A DNA stretch of 64,000 nucleotides. Source: Synchiropus splendidus (taxonomy: Eukaryota; Chordata; Actinopteri; Syngnathiformes; Callionymidae). The position numbers and the translations under genes were made by a program. Positions 43,936-58,698 of the stretch are shown here, in pieces. The stretch is taken from positions 12,171,501-12,235,500 of the forward strand of contig NC_071342.1 of assembly GCF_027744825.2 (NCBI RefSeq), written 5' to 3'. The notes beneath the pieces were generated by a model. The model saw only the letters and a list, made by a program, of their open reading frames with translations. It did no database searches and was not told the origin of the DNA. Position 1 is the first letter of the stretch; the number at the start of each line of letters is the position of its first letter.

Positions 43936-46516
43936 CTGGTTCAGGTGAGCCATTTGTTTTGGAGGGTTAAGCTAAGGGTGAGAGGCTGGGGACAGAATTA
44001 TGTCAATGTCCCCACAAGGATAGCAATTCAGACGTGTGTGTGTGTGTGTGTCTGCCTGTCTTGTTTTTAACTCGCAAAGAAGGCAAGTCCCCTTCTGTGA
44101 GATCCCCAAGAGTTATTGAAACGCTGTTTTCACATGGCAAGAATTTAAGGGGTCCAGAAAAGGGCAGAGGTCTAGTCGCATCTCCACCTCAAAGCACGAC
44201 ATGACCATCGAGCTCCAATGAGACAGGGTGCGGCGCTGCATTCCACTGGACACTTACTTGAAACAAACCCCTACTGTTGAGTTCTCTGAAGAAACTCTGG
44301 ACCCCTGGAAAGGAGACGGCCACAGACATCAGAGCTGCTACATTCAGACTGAATTTTAGCACACAAGCAGCGTTATGAATCAGAAAATTTGCTTCTGTGC
44401 TGCAGCCGCCAAAAAAAGATGGCAGTTTCCTGGCTCAGAACACGAGAGGCTTTCCTCTCTCATGTCCACATTTTCATAATCATAGCCACATTTAAATTTT
44501 GGTCTGACGGCCATTTTAATTTGCATGTGTTGTTTGGCATGTGGGAGCCATTAGTGATGTAAACCATAATTGAACCATGACGTTGACACCAGCTTTTTGC
44601 CTCATATCAAGACAATTTTATTGCTCACGGTATGGGCTGCCTTGTTATGCTCCACCTACAAACCAAGACGAAATAAAGCGCATGCTCATGCTGCATTAGC
44701 ATTTCCAGGATTTCTGCCAGGTCTGTGCTAACCAAATAAATACATTTAAAAAACAGAATGCAGCCAGTCAAGAAGTGATAGCGAAACAATGCAGCACAGG
44801 CAAAAGTTGCTGAATTGGTGCAAAATTTTAATCCTAAGAAATAAATCTCTCTCCATTCTCTTCATGTGTCGGGATAGATGTGCAACTTGAGTTCCGCAAG
44901 CAATATACTTCAGTCTTTTTAGAGATTGTTCTCTTAAAAACACGCTGAAAACCACCATAATCATGTTCATCTCCCTCCCGTTGGGTTCGATGTTTCCACT
45001 TCATTTTATACGTTTTGTCACTTGAGATTTCATCTTTTAAAAGGGACAATTTTTCCAAAGGCATGGTGGCCTGTTCTGCCTTCACACACAAAACATAGGG
45101 TTAGCCATGGGATGGTGCTCCTTCCACTGTGTGTCGCTTGGTATATGAAGCGCCACCAAAGACTGTGAGTTTCAGTCAACATACAACGCTGACTTCAGCG
45201 TCAGCCAGTGAGACATGCTTCCCTGGAGTGGAGGTACAGCTGTAGACTTTCTACTCACCACACACAGGCTTCATTTACTCTCCCCAGCGTCCCACACACT
45301 TCTATACTGGGGACCTTTGTTGGTGGAATCATTGACAGTTCTGATGCCATACGGCCTCAGGGCACAAGAGTCACCTCACACTGGTTACGTGTTGAGATGT
45401 GCGGGGAAGCAGACTCATGGCAGTAGTAAGATAACTCTGCTGCTAACCATCAATAGCAAAAAAAACTGGTCATGAGCCAGAAATTATTTTTGTGTGCCTT
45501 TCAACTGCGAGGATATCTAGATGCGATTTGTGGAATTCTCCTGATAAATTATTTATCCAGAGCAGTCACTTTTGTTTCTTGCCTATAAACTGCAGTGAGT
45601 CTTTTTTTTTTTTTAGGCAGACTGTTCAATCAAGATGCAGTGTGTGGGAGAGACAGCAGGTGCATGACACCAGTGTTAACCACAAGCTGTGTCGGAGGGC
45701 GAGTGCGTTTGAGAGTTGTCTCTTAAGTTCTTGTTGGAATCACAGATCACGGTGCTTCAAGAAAACTTGAAACAAAGCTAACAGTCCTCTGTTCATTTCT
45801 GCAACGTCACGCCACTTTTACAAGCTTTGCTGAGCATAAACTTCCCACATTGTCAGGAGTGGAAGTCCAAACAAGCTCAGGGAACATGATGCACAGTGAA
45901 TTATTTATATTGAACAAGTCGTACAGCGAAGGAATTCAGGCAAGCTTTGCATAGCCAGTCTGTCCGAGATCTTAAGCGGCTCAGCCAATCTGCAGGTTGG
46001 CTTTACCGAGCAGAAGACAAGTAAAGTGGGTCCAAGAACAGGGATCACAGGGAGAGGGGGATCTGAGTGAGGACATTGGCAACATGGCTCAAAGAGTCTG
46101 GCAGTGAGCTGAAGGAATACGTGGCCATGCAAAGTTAATTAGAAAATGAGCAAAAGGTTGAGGGGGTTTGGTTTGGCAGAGAGAGGGCGTTGAACTGAAC
46201 ATGGGCACCATACTAACTGTTCTGTCAAGGAGAGAGAGGACGTATGCAAACTTAAAAATGACTCACTTGAGAAACTGCATCAGTGTGTTCTCTTACTCTT
46301 TCAGTCGGTTGTATAGCACCAATGAATGTTGGTTTACTATGAAGACTAATGCCACACTGAGGTTGCACCCAGTTCTCCCACCCGGACCTTTTTGTCTTCT
46401 CCTTGACCCTCAAAAATGAGTATTGAGGGGGGGCTGGGGTAAAATATACCACTAAGAAGTGGGACACCCCTTGAGTCTACCTTCAGAGTCATTTTCGGAA
46501 AACCAGCCAGTTTCAT
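43936..46516 (+). other. khdrbs2: khdrbs2 intron 2, no gene seen
   Basis: Intronic. A short GT repeat lies near 44034-44052. The segment at 44935-45200 resembles 51710-51890 (shared GAAAACCACC and ATCATGT blocks), suggesting a low-copy dispersed repeat. Confidence 0.4.
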
Positions 46517-46524
46517 GTCAAGAG
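46517..46524. repeat. 8-bp target-site duplication, left copy (GTCAAGAG)
   Basis: Identical to 46902-46909. Confidence 0.88.
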
Positions 46525-46901
46525 TAGGGATGCACCAATCCTGATCTTGGTATTAGGTATCGATCTGATCCAACCTCTTGTAGTGGGATTGGGTATTGCT
46601 GAAAAACGGTCAATCCAGGAAGGTTTAGGACTCATGTTGACATCACGTGGCATCCGTCAGATTGATAACATGGCAGCAGCCGATACTCAGCTGTGTCCAA
46701 AATTTTGGCAACATTCGGTGAACACTTTGTTGAAATAAACAGCAAGTTTGTCATTCCATATCATTTTGCCTTTCACTCAAACCAGTTTTAACCTGCTGCA
46801 TGGCAAGCTGGTTAAAACCTTTGGGTCGGCATCAGTAGCCCGAGGACCCAAAGCCCAGGTATCGGTATCTGTACCATAGAAGTCAGATCGGTGCATCCCT
46901 A
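46525..46901. mobile_element. Non-autonomous hAT element (377 bp)
   Basis: It starts TAGGGATGCACCAATC and ends with the complement of TAGGGATGCACCGATC, giving terminal inverted repeats with one mismatch in 16. An exact 8-bp duplication GTCAAGAG flanks it. The interior has GATCTGATCC and ATCGGTATC motifs but no transposase. The open frame at 46547-46738 is not a recognisable protein. Confidence 0.88.
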
Positions 46902-46909
46902 GTCAAGAG
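46902..46909. repeat. 8-bp target-site duplication, right copy (GTCAAGAG)
   Basis: Exact repeat of 46517-46524. Confidence 0.88.
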
Positions 46910-48710
46910 CCCTCAAAAGTGGAGTGTCGTGAATAACACAATGTCTACATCGAAATTATGCCCTATATGTTTTACTATTTATGCGTGTCCCGCAGTTTTA
47001 CATTGCACCCCGTAGCACTTACATGTGCTGGCTAATACAACAGTCCACTTGCGGAGGAAAGTGCTCACACAATTTTAGAACATTTATTTGCGTTTTTGTT
47101 ATAATTAATTGGGGTCTATTAAGCTTAACCTCCGACCCCAAAATAAATAGGAGAACTGTTTGAATTCTTTTTTTTTTCTAACTGTAATGTATAAGAAAGG
47201 GAAAGTGATATCCTTTGAGAATGCACATTGTTGTCTACACTCATTAAAGCCACAGTTGCAGGGACAAAAGAAAATATTGAGAAAGTTAGAAAACATTTTG
47301 GCTGAACGTCACACTTAAAAGAGATTTATGCCTGAGGTTGGAAAATGTTTTGGCCTTGAGAGGCAATTTTATTCTAGACATGCTCATCAGTACATGCTGA
47401 TGTCCTGCTATTACACAAAGATACAGGCTCAAACTGTACATTTTGGTGGGACTACATAAGGCAATAGAGTTGACTCACACCAATCACGTTTGTCTCCCGC
47501 ACAACGGAGGTGAAACTAACAAGCCGAGGAAAGACGCTGATAAAAGGCTAATGGCTGACAGTAGGGGACAGGTGGTGGCAGCAATTAAAGCTGAGGTTGA
47601 CTCCGGTTCTTCCATGAAAACACAAAAAATGCTACCAACCCCGTGAAGTAAAATAATGGTCCGGTGAAAAAGTTTTCTTTGTTGGTCTGCTGCTGTCAGC
47701 CAACAGAGGTAGACGATGACAAGCGCTTCGAAAGCAGCGTGATGGAGAGCAAGAGGAGGAGGAGGCAGCTTGTTGGAAGTCTTTGCTCAACAGTTTTCTT
47801 TTTTTTTCTTTTTTTTTTAAAAGAAGTGCCAGGGCCTCTGTTGGGTTGTCTACATGATTCTGTGGAAAATCTGGATGGAATCTTTCAGTTTCAATGACAT
47901 TTCTCTTGCTGTATTGGTAATATACATTTGCATTCACCCTTATAACAGGTTCAGGCTAAAGTCAGTTTGTTTTCAGAAGTCCATGCCAGTGGCGTGCTAG
48001 TTTAGAGGTGTCTGCTTCACTGTCACTTTACATCTCTGCCATGACTGTCAACAGCTCTAGAGCGCCTCCGGACTGTCTAACACATGGAAGAAAAAAAAAG
48101 AAAAAAAAAAAGCACAAGACACCACCCTCAGCCTCCTCTTCGTCTTCTGAATATCTTATCTGACTTTGAAATCCAGTCAAATCCTGTTCCATAATTCCAA
48201 CACTGCTCCAGGTGGGGCATCAATTGCCAGAGCTATTAGAAAAGCCCTCCACAAAGGAGGATGTCGGCGGGACACTGAATGTTTTCATCCGAGCCTCCTG
48301 AGCCGAGTGCTTCAGTCGAGTGAGACCCTCAGGACAATCCTTGGAAATCAATTTAGTGTTTCTCCCGCGGAATCAGTGTTGGGAAAGTAATTAATCCACG
48401 CACAGGAGCTGCACTCCATTAAAAAGATTCAAAGTCTATTGAGAGTCAGTGGGCATTGATTCACCATCAAAGTTCATTTTCAATCAAAACTGGCTTTAAG
48501 TTTAACTAAAAATATCATTAACTCAAAGCCCATGAATCTGTCTGTTAAATTTGAGATCATCTTTCTGCACTTTTTTAACATGGAGGAACCATTTCAGTTA
48601 TTATGTACTTAAATAAATGGGTTATAACTTCAAAAGTCTTTTAAATCATTGCACCAGAATTAACACAGCCAACTGATATAATATTTTCCAACAATTAGAA
48701 ATGAAATTAG
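46910..48710 (+). other. khdrbs2: khdrbs2 intron 2, no gene seen
   Basis: Intronic. A CAGTGTTGGGAAAGTAA motif at 48374-48390 resembles the terminus of a common fish hAT family, but no second end was found. Confidence 0.4.
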
Positions 48711-48714
48711 AAAA

Positions 48715-48748
<34 letters not shown>

Positions 48749-48753
48749 TATAT
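48711..48753. repeat. Poly-A/TA microsatellite
   Basis: A run of 22 A followed by about 10 TA units. Confidence 0.9.
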
Positions 48754-51700
48754 TCGCAAGTAAAATAAACATGGGCTTTTTAATATGAGAGTTTTGTTTT
48801 ATGAGTCATACTAAATCCAGTCAGGACTGGGAATCAATATTTGGTTTGAAGCATCTTTGACTAGCTTTTTAACCTTGATGTGTGAAGATGATTCAGATGC
48901 AGGCTTTTTGAGAAATCCCGATGGTTCTTGTTTTCTGTTAATGTACCGAACCACCGTCTCCGTCTGACTGCCTCACACCGAACATTGATAACACCTGAGT
49001 AATGCAAAGTAGCTCCCTTTCCCTCCAATAAAACGGAGTCCTGTTTAATATTACTTGGCTGGACTGTGTGCAGTTTTGGCGCTCAGATATACAGACACCA
49101 GACTCATTGGAGTTTTTATTGGTTTATTTCGACCTAAATGAGTTGAAGGAAAAGTAAGCGGCTTCATTGCAAGTCAGGATCAGATCACATGGATGGAGGG
49201 TCGGAAGGGAGACAAGCCATTCTCACTTCCAAGGCGCTAAAAGGTGACTATTTGCAAGTGCACTTTTGCGTCCCAGACTGACACCTACCGTATTAGGTCT
49301 TCAATTTGAGCATATATTTCGCCTGAGGGTCGCTCATTTCACACTCTATAATCAGTTGTGTCACTTGGTATATATAGTTCCTCAAATGATCATGGTGCCA
49401 CATAAGGTGCTATATATAGCAAAGGAGCAATAAGAGCTCCGGGTCATCACCCACACACTCGTCCTAACTGCAACCCCTCCATTTCGGGAAGGGAAACATT
49501 TTACTTCATTCCACCTATTTGTCAATATGCAATGCGGTTGCCTGACTTTTACACTGACATTGGACGCAAAAATCCACATGCAAGTGAAAGTCATGTTGGG
49601 GATCAAGGATCTGTGGACCTTCTGCCTGACTCACAATGTTTTTTTTTGGAATACCTTTTTTTTATTCAGTAAAATGCTTTTATTGGAGGAACAGCAGAAT
49701 AAAGCTGGTGACAGTGAAAATTGATGGCTAAAAATGTGTGATGACTTTTCGTGACTAGTGACACAGTAAATTCAATAAACAAAAGCACTCGGCGATAGGC
49801 TGCGGTGAAAGTAGTTGAATATTTGACAGACATACAGTATGTTCCACAGTATGCTTCGCAGTGTCGTCCTGTTACATCCTTAAATACGATTCAGTAAACA
49901 CGGCCAGATTCTCATTCGGTCAAAATTATCTGTCAAAGAAAAACGACCTTTTGAAGAGATAATAGTGGAAACTTTTTTTTATCACACAACAGGAAAGGTT
50001 TTTAAAAAATCTGAATGTAACATGAAATAATGATAATTTATTCACATTATTTCAAATATTTGCATCCAGGAAATGTGTCCAGATGGGTCCAAAATATTAA
50101 ATAAAAACAGCATACATTGGGTACAGCAGTCAGGCATCACAATTTAACCCCAAAATAAAACTGGCAGAACAGCCTGTCTGGGGTCTACGAGAGATGTAAA
50201 ACTGGCAAAATATATTGTGATAATATTTCCCTATCCCCAGTGGTGGCCTTTTCAAAGTGGCTGATGGAAGTCCAGAGTGACCATGCAACCTCTCAGGAGA
50301 GAAATGTTCTTCCCCAAGCTTAATTTGTCTCTTCCTCTGAAGTTAGACGGTTTTGTGCCACTTTTTGGAACAGATTGAAGCACTGCATTCATTTCTCAAT
50401 ATATGGTTTCACTATATTTATGTTCCTATATTTATGTTGTACATGGGACTTTCTGCGTTCAAGCCTCACCTAAAGTATGATATTCGTATTTCAAAATAAG
50501 ACGTTTAACACTGTATTTTCCGGCTGTGTAATGATGAAAATCAGAATATAAAACTACTTTTTCAGTACCTATATATTGTGCTGTTTAGTGAACCCTAATT
50601 CCTCTCTGCCAGCAATATGAGGGGAAAAAAAAACCATTTTTTAATGTAATGTAATGTAATTATAAATGCTACATATATTGGATACATTGAAAAAAAGGAT
50701 GTAATTACATGATTTGTTAGTGCTCTACATCACAGAAGCAGTCTGGACCAGAAACAGCATTTACTTAAACTTCTTTGCTCCAGTGGTTCGGCCTGCCTTC
50801 AACCCCATTGTGCATTAATGAGCCTTGGCTGCCGAAAAGTCTGTTCCGCCACTGGTTCACTGCTTTTACTTCCCACTTTCCAGCAGTGGTCTACATCTTC
50901 AGCATAACATGAAAAATAGTGAGGGATACAAAATAACAATGAGAAATAGAACTAAATTAGCCGAGATTTATAGTATAATCGCATTGACAAAAAGAGCTTA
51001 GAATGGAAAAGAGGAATTGTTTTCTTTTCACAAGATATTAATTGGAGAACGATTATATAATATTTTGGAATTATCAGTGCTCTTAATTTAAGTCTTAATG
51101 CAGTATGTTTGGACAGAAATGGATGTGTAGAAACATGATTTCTCAGGAGAATTAATAGGGCCAAATCTGCAAAGCAAGGGAACAGTCCAGGCAGCCAGAG
51201 CAGTTGTCCAGCTGGTGTGGCCTACTTGCACAGTCAGCAGCCTCCAGACTGCAGTGTCACGATACAGAACATCGCGCTGCGCATCTATTTAATGCTTCTA
51301 TCACTCAGTAAGTGTCTCACGGTCAAGCAGAGGTGAGAGACGTAACTGGTATAGACATAAGATGATTCAGATCGACGCTTCCAGGTTCTAGAAGTTGCAG
51401 CAGGCGTTTTTAAACTTTCTGTTTTGGGCAGGTTTAACTTGCTCTGACTGAGTGATCCGTTGGTTTCCTGGGACAGAGTGGGGGCTGGAAGTACCTGAAG
51501 ATGTGAACGAGTCAGCATCATCTGAAACCTCCAGCCGATCAAGAAGCAATGGAGGAGGGGGGACAATAAAGTGGTGGCAATAAAGATGCTAGTTTTGAAT
51601 TCTGAGAAGTAAAACCTTTCCAATCTATAGCCGCCCTCACGCGGCCCGTCTCTTCACTTAAGTTTCACGAGCAACAGACCAGTCATTTTGATGTTTCTTC

Positions 51701-54700
51701 AGGGATTTTTCCATTCAAAACAGGCCGAAAACCACCCTTATCATGTCCACCTCCATGATGCGTTATGTGTTATCCGGTTGTTTCGATTCTGCCGGCTCTC
51801 ACTTGATCTGTATCGTGTACATGTAGCGAAACCCAGATCTTTCTATCTTAGCACTAGCTTCATATGAAACACAGCATTGACTTGAATTTGAAATGAACGG
51901 GATCGTAGTACGAGAGGCTTCAAGGAGAAACATGCTGTGTTGGGTTTTTGAAGACACCCGGAAGGGAAAGTTTAGACTTGAGTTTATCAGAGCAAAGGCT
52001 CAGTAGTCCAGGTTTGGGGACTAAGTGAGACCACTTGGGGAGGAGAGGCAGGGTTGGGGATGATAGATGGGGAAATGGAGATGCCAGATAAAACGAGTGG
52101 AGGAAGACAGCCAAAGAGCTTCAGAGATGTGTTGAATGGTGCCGTGAAGAGGACGTGCGAACCAGGTGGATGAGCTACGGTAAGTAAGTCAAGCTGCAGG
52201 TGGCTGACTCACTGTGGTGTCGAATGAATAAAATTATAGTCCATAATGTGATTGTATTTTGTTAATGAATAAAAAACAACCTCAAACATGAACTTTTTAC
52301 CTTGGAAAATGCCACAATAAATCGCTTTAATGGGGACAGCTGTTGTTATGCGTACTTTTGGAGGCAGCCATGTTTCATTGGCAGTGTTTTAACTTGACAA
52401 GAAGATGTGGAAAAAAACAGGCAGTTTTCCGTTACTTATCTATCCCTCAGTCTGAATGCTGGATTGTGAAGTTGGAAAATTTGGTGTGACTCTGTTCATT
52501 CCAGGAGTAAATCTCCTTCACGACTGCACTCAATTCTCCAAACCATCACATTGTTTTTTTCTAACTTAGACAGTAAAACCTTTCTTTGGGCAAATACTCG
52601 TTTAGTTCAAAGCCTCTCGTGGACTTGATTCATTCATTTATTAGCATGATCTCATTTCTGCACTTTCTTTCCATCTGTGTTTTTGCAAAGTCCTGCCGAT
52701 AATAAAGTGCCTCGTGTCTTGAAACGACATCTGAGAACAAACTATGACACATCATGGGCTTCTCCTGTCACGTTTCACCAGTGTCAGAGAGCTCACTGGC
52801 GCTTACAGCCGCCATCTTGCTGGAAAGTAATTAAATGCAAAGTAATTAAATTATTACTTGAGAGAATTCTTCTGGATGGTTAGGTGATTTGACGAGGCGG
52901 CGCATAGAAGATTAATGCCTTTTGACAGCGAGAGGACCCGCGCTTGTGGGATCTAATATTATATTCGAGGCTCCAGCTGTGAGTGTTTGGGAGTGAGCGT
53001 CCTGTGTTTTGTCTTTGGCAGAGAATTTCGGATTGTGTTGATGGCGGCTACACACGTCTGCGTTTTTCCTATCCAAGCGAGACACTTTACTGCGGAGCAG
53101 AGAAGTTGCCAGTGTGCATGATTTTTTAAAACTCAATTCAGGCACTAAAATAAGAACAGAAGGAAAAAAAGAAAATAAATATGACTTAATATTTGTCACA
53201 ACACAGACTTATAACTTGACAACTCGCAACTAACTCATTTCACTTGGGCTGATCGGGTCATACCTTGGGAAATATTACATTTTCTTTCATGCCTTTCGCT
53301 ATTTCATCATGTTAAAGCTCTCACTCCTGATATTTGGTCGGGTTAAGTGATTAATTCTGCGCTCTCAGATTCTGGGTGCAACACGAAATTCATTTTTGCC
53401 AATTTTCTCTGAGTATCTTAATGCATTTTGACAAGATTCCTGCTGCTGGTGTTCATTTCTTGAGTGTTAAAAGTAGGCTGACATATTTGATTTGCTTATC
53501 GCACACCTTGTCTTCAAGCATTCATATTTTAAGGCATTTTGTGTGACAGGCACAGAAATAATTGGAGACTGAATCGCAGGAAGTACGAGAGGCAAGGCAG
53601 TAAATTGATGGAGACGAAGATTAATACAAACAAAACGGCAGAGTCAACACAAACGGGTCGTGGCCCAAAGTCGAAACAGGAACAAAAAGAGTCTCAAATG
53701 GAGAATATACAATGATTCATGTCCAGAATTGTCCAGGAAGGAAGTCAGATTAAACACAAGAACGAGGAAGCGTCCACACAAAATAAAAGCATGACGGGAA
53801 GGGTCCTGACATTTTGACTGGTCACTAACTTCGGTATGTCAACATACCGAAGACTCCTGGAGTCAGAGTGAAACTATGAAGCTGATTGTGATTAGTTGAG
53901 TATTTTCGTGTTTCTTGTCCCTTAAAATACATCGGAATTGAAAACGAATTCACACAAATGTAGGAGACGCCTTGACAATACTTAAATGGAAAGTGTTTTA
54001 AATGAAGTAAGACACAACCACAACATTTTATCATATAATTTCATAATTACACATAAAATCCACTATTTTTTCATCTTGTTTTCCGATGATGTAACCATTT
54101 TTTTCTTTCTTGTCGCATACATAGGATGATTATTATATGCAAAATTACAATATGGGTGGAAATGAGCTGCTTGACTGAGGCCATCGCTCTCTGACTGTTC
54201 CTTGTTCAAGAATTCAGTTAAATAGGAGGCTGTTGGCTCTGGTCTGGTTTTCTCAGTGTCTCTGACTCACCGAGAACTTTGTTTTTCTGCTAGACTTATC
54301 AAAGCTTTTGCCCTTGGTGGAGAGCTCAGCCTCCTTTTGATCTGGACAAAGATATGATGTGCAGTGCAGATGTCAGCCTGTGAGTTAAAGCAATGGGAAA
54401 TAAAAAATACTGAGGTGCTGGAATCATATGTTTTCATCAACTGTTATGAAGCACTATGTTTTTTCTGTGTCAAGACCAGGCTTGCTTTAATTAATATTTT
54501 GTTGTCTCTCACTTTTTAGTTTACAAAATGCAACACATTCTCACTCCTCACTGGTCACATATTGACCAGGGTGACACAGAAGTCAGTCTTCATGTGTGAC
54601 CCCTTCATAGGCATTTCCTGGCGCTTCCATCGCAGTTGGTTATGCGTCCACATGCAACATGGCGGTGACGCCTTCAGAGCGAGAACCTGTTGCAACACTG

Positions 54701-57700
54701 CATAAACTTGACCACAGATCAATTGAATCTCCCCAAAAAACTAATTTCCCAAAATGTGATTTATAGAACGTATCCAAAAGAATCCCAAAACTGATTTGAC
54801 TTGGTTTTGGCAAATCCCATTGGACATGCCGATGTTGCAAGTGGCAGGCTCAGCCGGGAAAAAACAGTCTTTTTTTGGCATTTCTTTCAGCACCAAGTTT
54901 GACTGGGCAAAAGAATATTCTTTGTTAGTGCCCACAAAAAGCGATATAAACAATCTACTGTTGAATTTTAAAGCCCTTTTTTTTTTTTTTTTTTTTTTTA
55001 CCACAAGTGAAAGGCCAAAGTGGCTGCTTTATGTCCTTGGATGAGGTAGGTGACATCTCTGTTACACATAGCTGGCTATTCATTCAGGGCTGACTTGCTT
55101 GTCACGGGCTGCAACATCGACATCGACAGTCTGGATGATTTGAGAATTGAGTATTGTAAAAGCAACTCCTGTCGTTGTTTGGGAGTAAATCATTGATGGC
55201 GGCAAGCAGAGGTTTGGCTCAGATCTTCCTGAAAGTCTGATTTATCACTCAAACATAACAGAATGGAGCACAACTGATGAAGTGATATTATGTTTTTTCC
55301 AAATCAGCAGTCAATGAAGCTGTCATGCCGCGCTGTTCTTCATGATTGACTCTGTCTTTTGTCGATCTTTTCTCTGCAGCTCTCGAGGTGCTCGCTGCCA
55401 TACCTCGTCCACGTGGATGACGCACACACTTGCTGCTGTTACATCGCTTCTTATCATCTCACTGCTTTTTCTCTTGACTATTTTTATGAGCAAACACACG
55501 CTGGTTTTGATCGACAAGTAACATTTAAATACCCTGGAGAGGATTCACAAATGAGGCTCATGGGTGACATGGTGCCATGGTCACCCATTGATTTGGCCAC
55601 CCAGCCATCCAGAAAGAATTACAGAATAGGCACATCAAAACGTTGGTGAAGTCATTACTATAATACATTATATATACCCGGACTCAACCTATTTTCACTC
55701 CCCAGGCGTCAAATAGCGACTATTTTCAAGTGTCAGCCTTCCGCTTTGCATATTGACAAGTATGTGCTTCAGTGGAGTCAAAAGTTTCTGCTCCCGTATG
55801 ATGTTGTCACTCAGTGTATATATAGCACCAGCAAATGTTGCTCTTCCACTTACTGACAGGCGCAGTAGAAGTCACTGCGACAGAAGCAACTTCATCATTT
55901 CAGGTGCTTTATAATATATTAAGAGACAGTCCATTTCATGTGGTGTCGACTGCATCAGGATATTCTGTACCGCGGAATATACTTCAGCGTAAAAAAAAAC
56001 GCTATTTATTGGAGTGAAAATGCTTCGGCATGAGGAAAATTTGGGGCAACTGGGTTGGGTGTGTGTCACGATGGCGGATTTTTGAGCAGCCCATCAACTT
56101 CACTCGTAACCAATGCTGCACCATTGGTAACTTGTAGCTCAATCCTTGTCTGCCTACTACTGCTGAGCCTGACCTGTGACTTCCTCGCGAGACTGAAAGT
56201 CAACATTGGGACTGTCGACTCCACAATGACGGCTTGACAGCAGGATTACATAGTTCTGGATTGCATCAACGACAGATATATATATTTCAAGGTCAGAAAC
56301 TCTGACATGAGCGACGTTCCACCGAAATTATAGATTCGGGAAACAACTCTGACTCAGAGGACAAGAGGAACTTGCCGTCAGCTTAGACAACACTTCGCTA
56401 TTTCTCCTTCATTTGTCTCTCTTACTGTCTACTGACAGACACCGTGGGTCGTTTTCAGTCCAGACATTGTGATTTATGGTGTTTCTCGAGTACATTTCCA
56501 ATTATTGTAACTAACTCCCGTCGCATTTAGATTGGAGCCAAGTTATTTGCTCAGGATACGGCGCGATGCTTCACCGCGACGACTTCCTCGGACACGTAAT
56601 GGAGCCGAGCTGTCGTTAATGTTACGAGCCGCACCTGTGCTGTTTCTGCAGGACGACTCAAGAGTGTCTGCCGTGATCTATCCCTCTACGATGCAAAATG
56701 GCTGCTTGTGCTCATCGGTTTTTGGGGAAAAATGTCAGTTCAATTATAAAGATAAGAGAGGAGCTTCACCTTAATGTATTTGTTTTTGATAATTCAAACA
56801 AAGCCGAAGATTGATCACCACTGTGCCTCTTTATTTTCCAGGGACAGCTTAAGCTGATGAGGAGTTTGTTTGCAGAAGCCCAGACATGAAAATTTGACTG
56901 TGATTAGCAGAGGCTCTGTCTGCATAACAAAAGCTTGGATTAAAACCTTTCCCCCTCTAAACATAAAGCCTCATCGGCTATAAATATTAACCAGAGCTCA
57001 TGACAGATTTTTTTTTCACGGCTTCATTTAAAGATCTCATTTGGATTCTGAATGCAACCTCCTCATCGACAAATAGCAGGTTGTCACAGGATAAGTGCAA
57101 AAAAAAAAAACGGTCCAAGTGAACGCCCTTCTTCTGAGAGCCTTTTCTGAATTGGAATTAATATTTTACATGACATTTCTGTGCTGTATTATGAATTGAT
57201 GCCCAGCTGCCACAAGTTTCGCGTGACATTTCTGTTTGTTATTTTATACATGTATGTAAATGCTCATTCATAATTGTCTAAAATACCAGTAAAAAGTATC
57301 GGTGTAATAAATATATAAAGGAATACCTCGCTGTATATTTAGACTGGTTCACCATGGCGGGTGCTGAAAGGGAAGGAATCGACCGTGGCATTGTTCATAT
57401 CACACTGGAATTGGTTTGAGAATCAAATTGTTTTGTCGGCGCGCTCCCCGCCCGCGATTGTCTGCACCCACATACTTTCTGTGCTTCTCTCATTTCACCA
57501 CCCGTTAAAAAAAAAAACAGACTCCATCCTCCAGTGACCTGAACTCCTGACATTGACGGTATCTGCTTTAACAAGTCGGCCAACTTGGAGAAACAGACGG
57601 CTATATTGTGGTGTGCTACTTTGGAATTCCTGCTGTGCAAAGCTGGCGCAATCCACAAAGTCATTTCTATTAAAGATTAATTAGATTCATCATTTATTGT

Positions 57701-58481
57701 ATAATGAAAAACGTATTAGTATATCATCACCTTGAGGCGTGAAATTGATTTTTAGTGTCTGCTAATCAAGATTGCAGCGTCTGAATACAAATAATAGCAT
57801 AAATCTGTGTCACGAAGAAGGCGTGTTGCACTTGCGCGTACTTTATTGCGTTTTCTCCGAGTACTCAGCATGCACATGCAAATAAACCTTACAATTGAAC
57901 TCCCTCCTTGGAGCGACTGGGAGCTTATCATTGTTGTGGTTGTTGTGACCTTTAGCTCAAGCTGCCGTGCTGCTCTGCCCATTGACAAATCCCATTCTTG
58001 TTTGGCTCCTAGAGAAGGAAATATAGCACGGAAAGGTGTTTTGGCCAGATAACTGTGGAATCCAGTTGAGGCCTCAGGATGTGAATGAAAATTAAGCTTT
58101 TGTGTGATAGCATCATTGTGACAAGCTGGGCATCCGTCATGTTTAATGTAGGTTTGAATCCCAGCACAATGGCAACAGCTGTTAAAGGTAGACAGTGGCA
58201 CACGCACGCGGTTAAGGAACTTATTTTTGGCAGGGCTGGCTATCTTTTGATTTGACGCTTGTGCGAAAGAACTTGGGGAGCGGCATCTGTTCCTTATGAT
58301 ATAATGGTTTTGTCACAGTTGGATTCTTTCGTTCCATTGAGTATTTAATGATGATCATGAACAAGGTTTATTTTCAAACAGAATTATGGGCTGCTCAACT
58401 AGAACATGAAGAGAACCAGCACTCAGTGAGCGCAGACCTCTGCCAAGCTGCTTACTTCCTCCCTTGTGTTTTTTACCCAGC
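48754..58481 (+). other. khdrbs2: khdrbs2 intron 2, long stretch without a gene
   Basis: No coding exon was recognised. Short, overlapping frames on both strands lack domains. Repeated motifs are shared between 49245-49400 and 55705-55840 (GCGACTATTTTCAAGT-like, GTCACTTGGTATATATAG-like), which suggests a diverged dispersed repeat. A TAATG run lies at 50643-50662 and a 20-base poly-T near 54978-54999. Confidence 0.4.
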
Positions 58482-58498
58482 ATCTATCTATCTATCTG

Positions 58499-58541
<43 letters not shown>

Positions 58542-58558
58542 GTCTATCTATCTATCTG

Positions 58559-58621
<63 letters not shown>

Positions 58622-58638
58622 GTCTATCTATCTATCTG

Positions 58639-58681
<43 letters not shown>

Positions 58682-58698
58682 GTCTATCTATCTATCTG

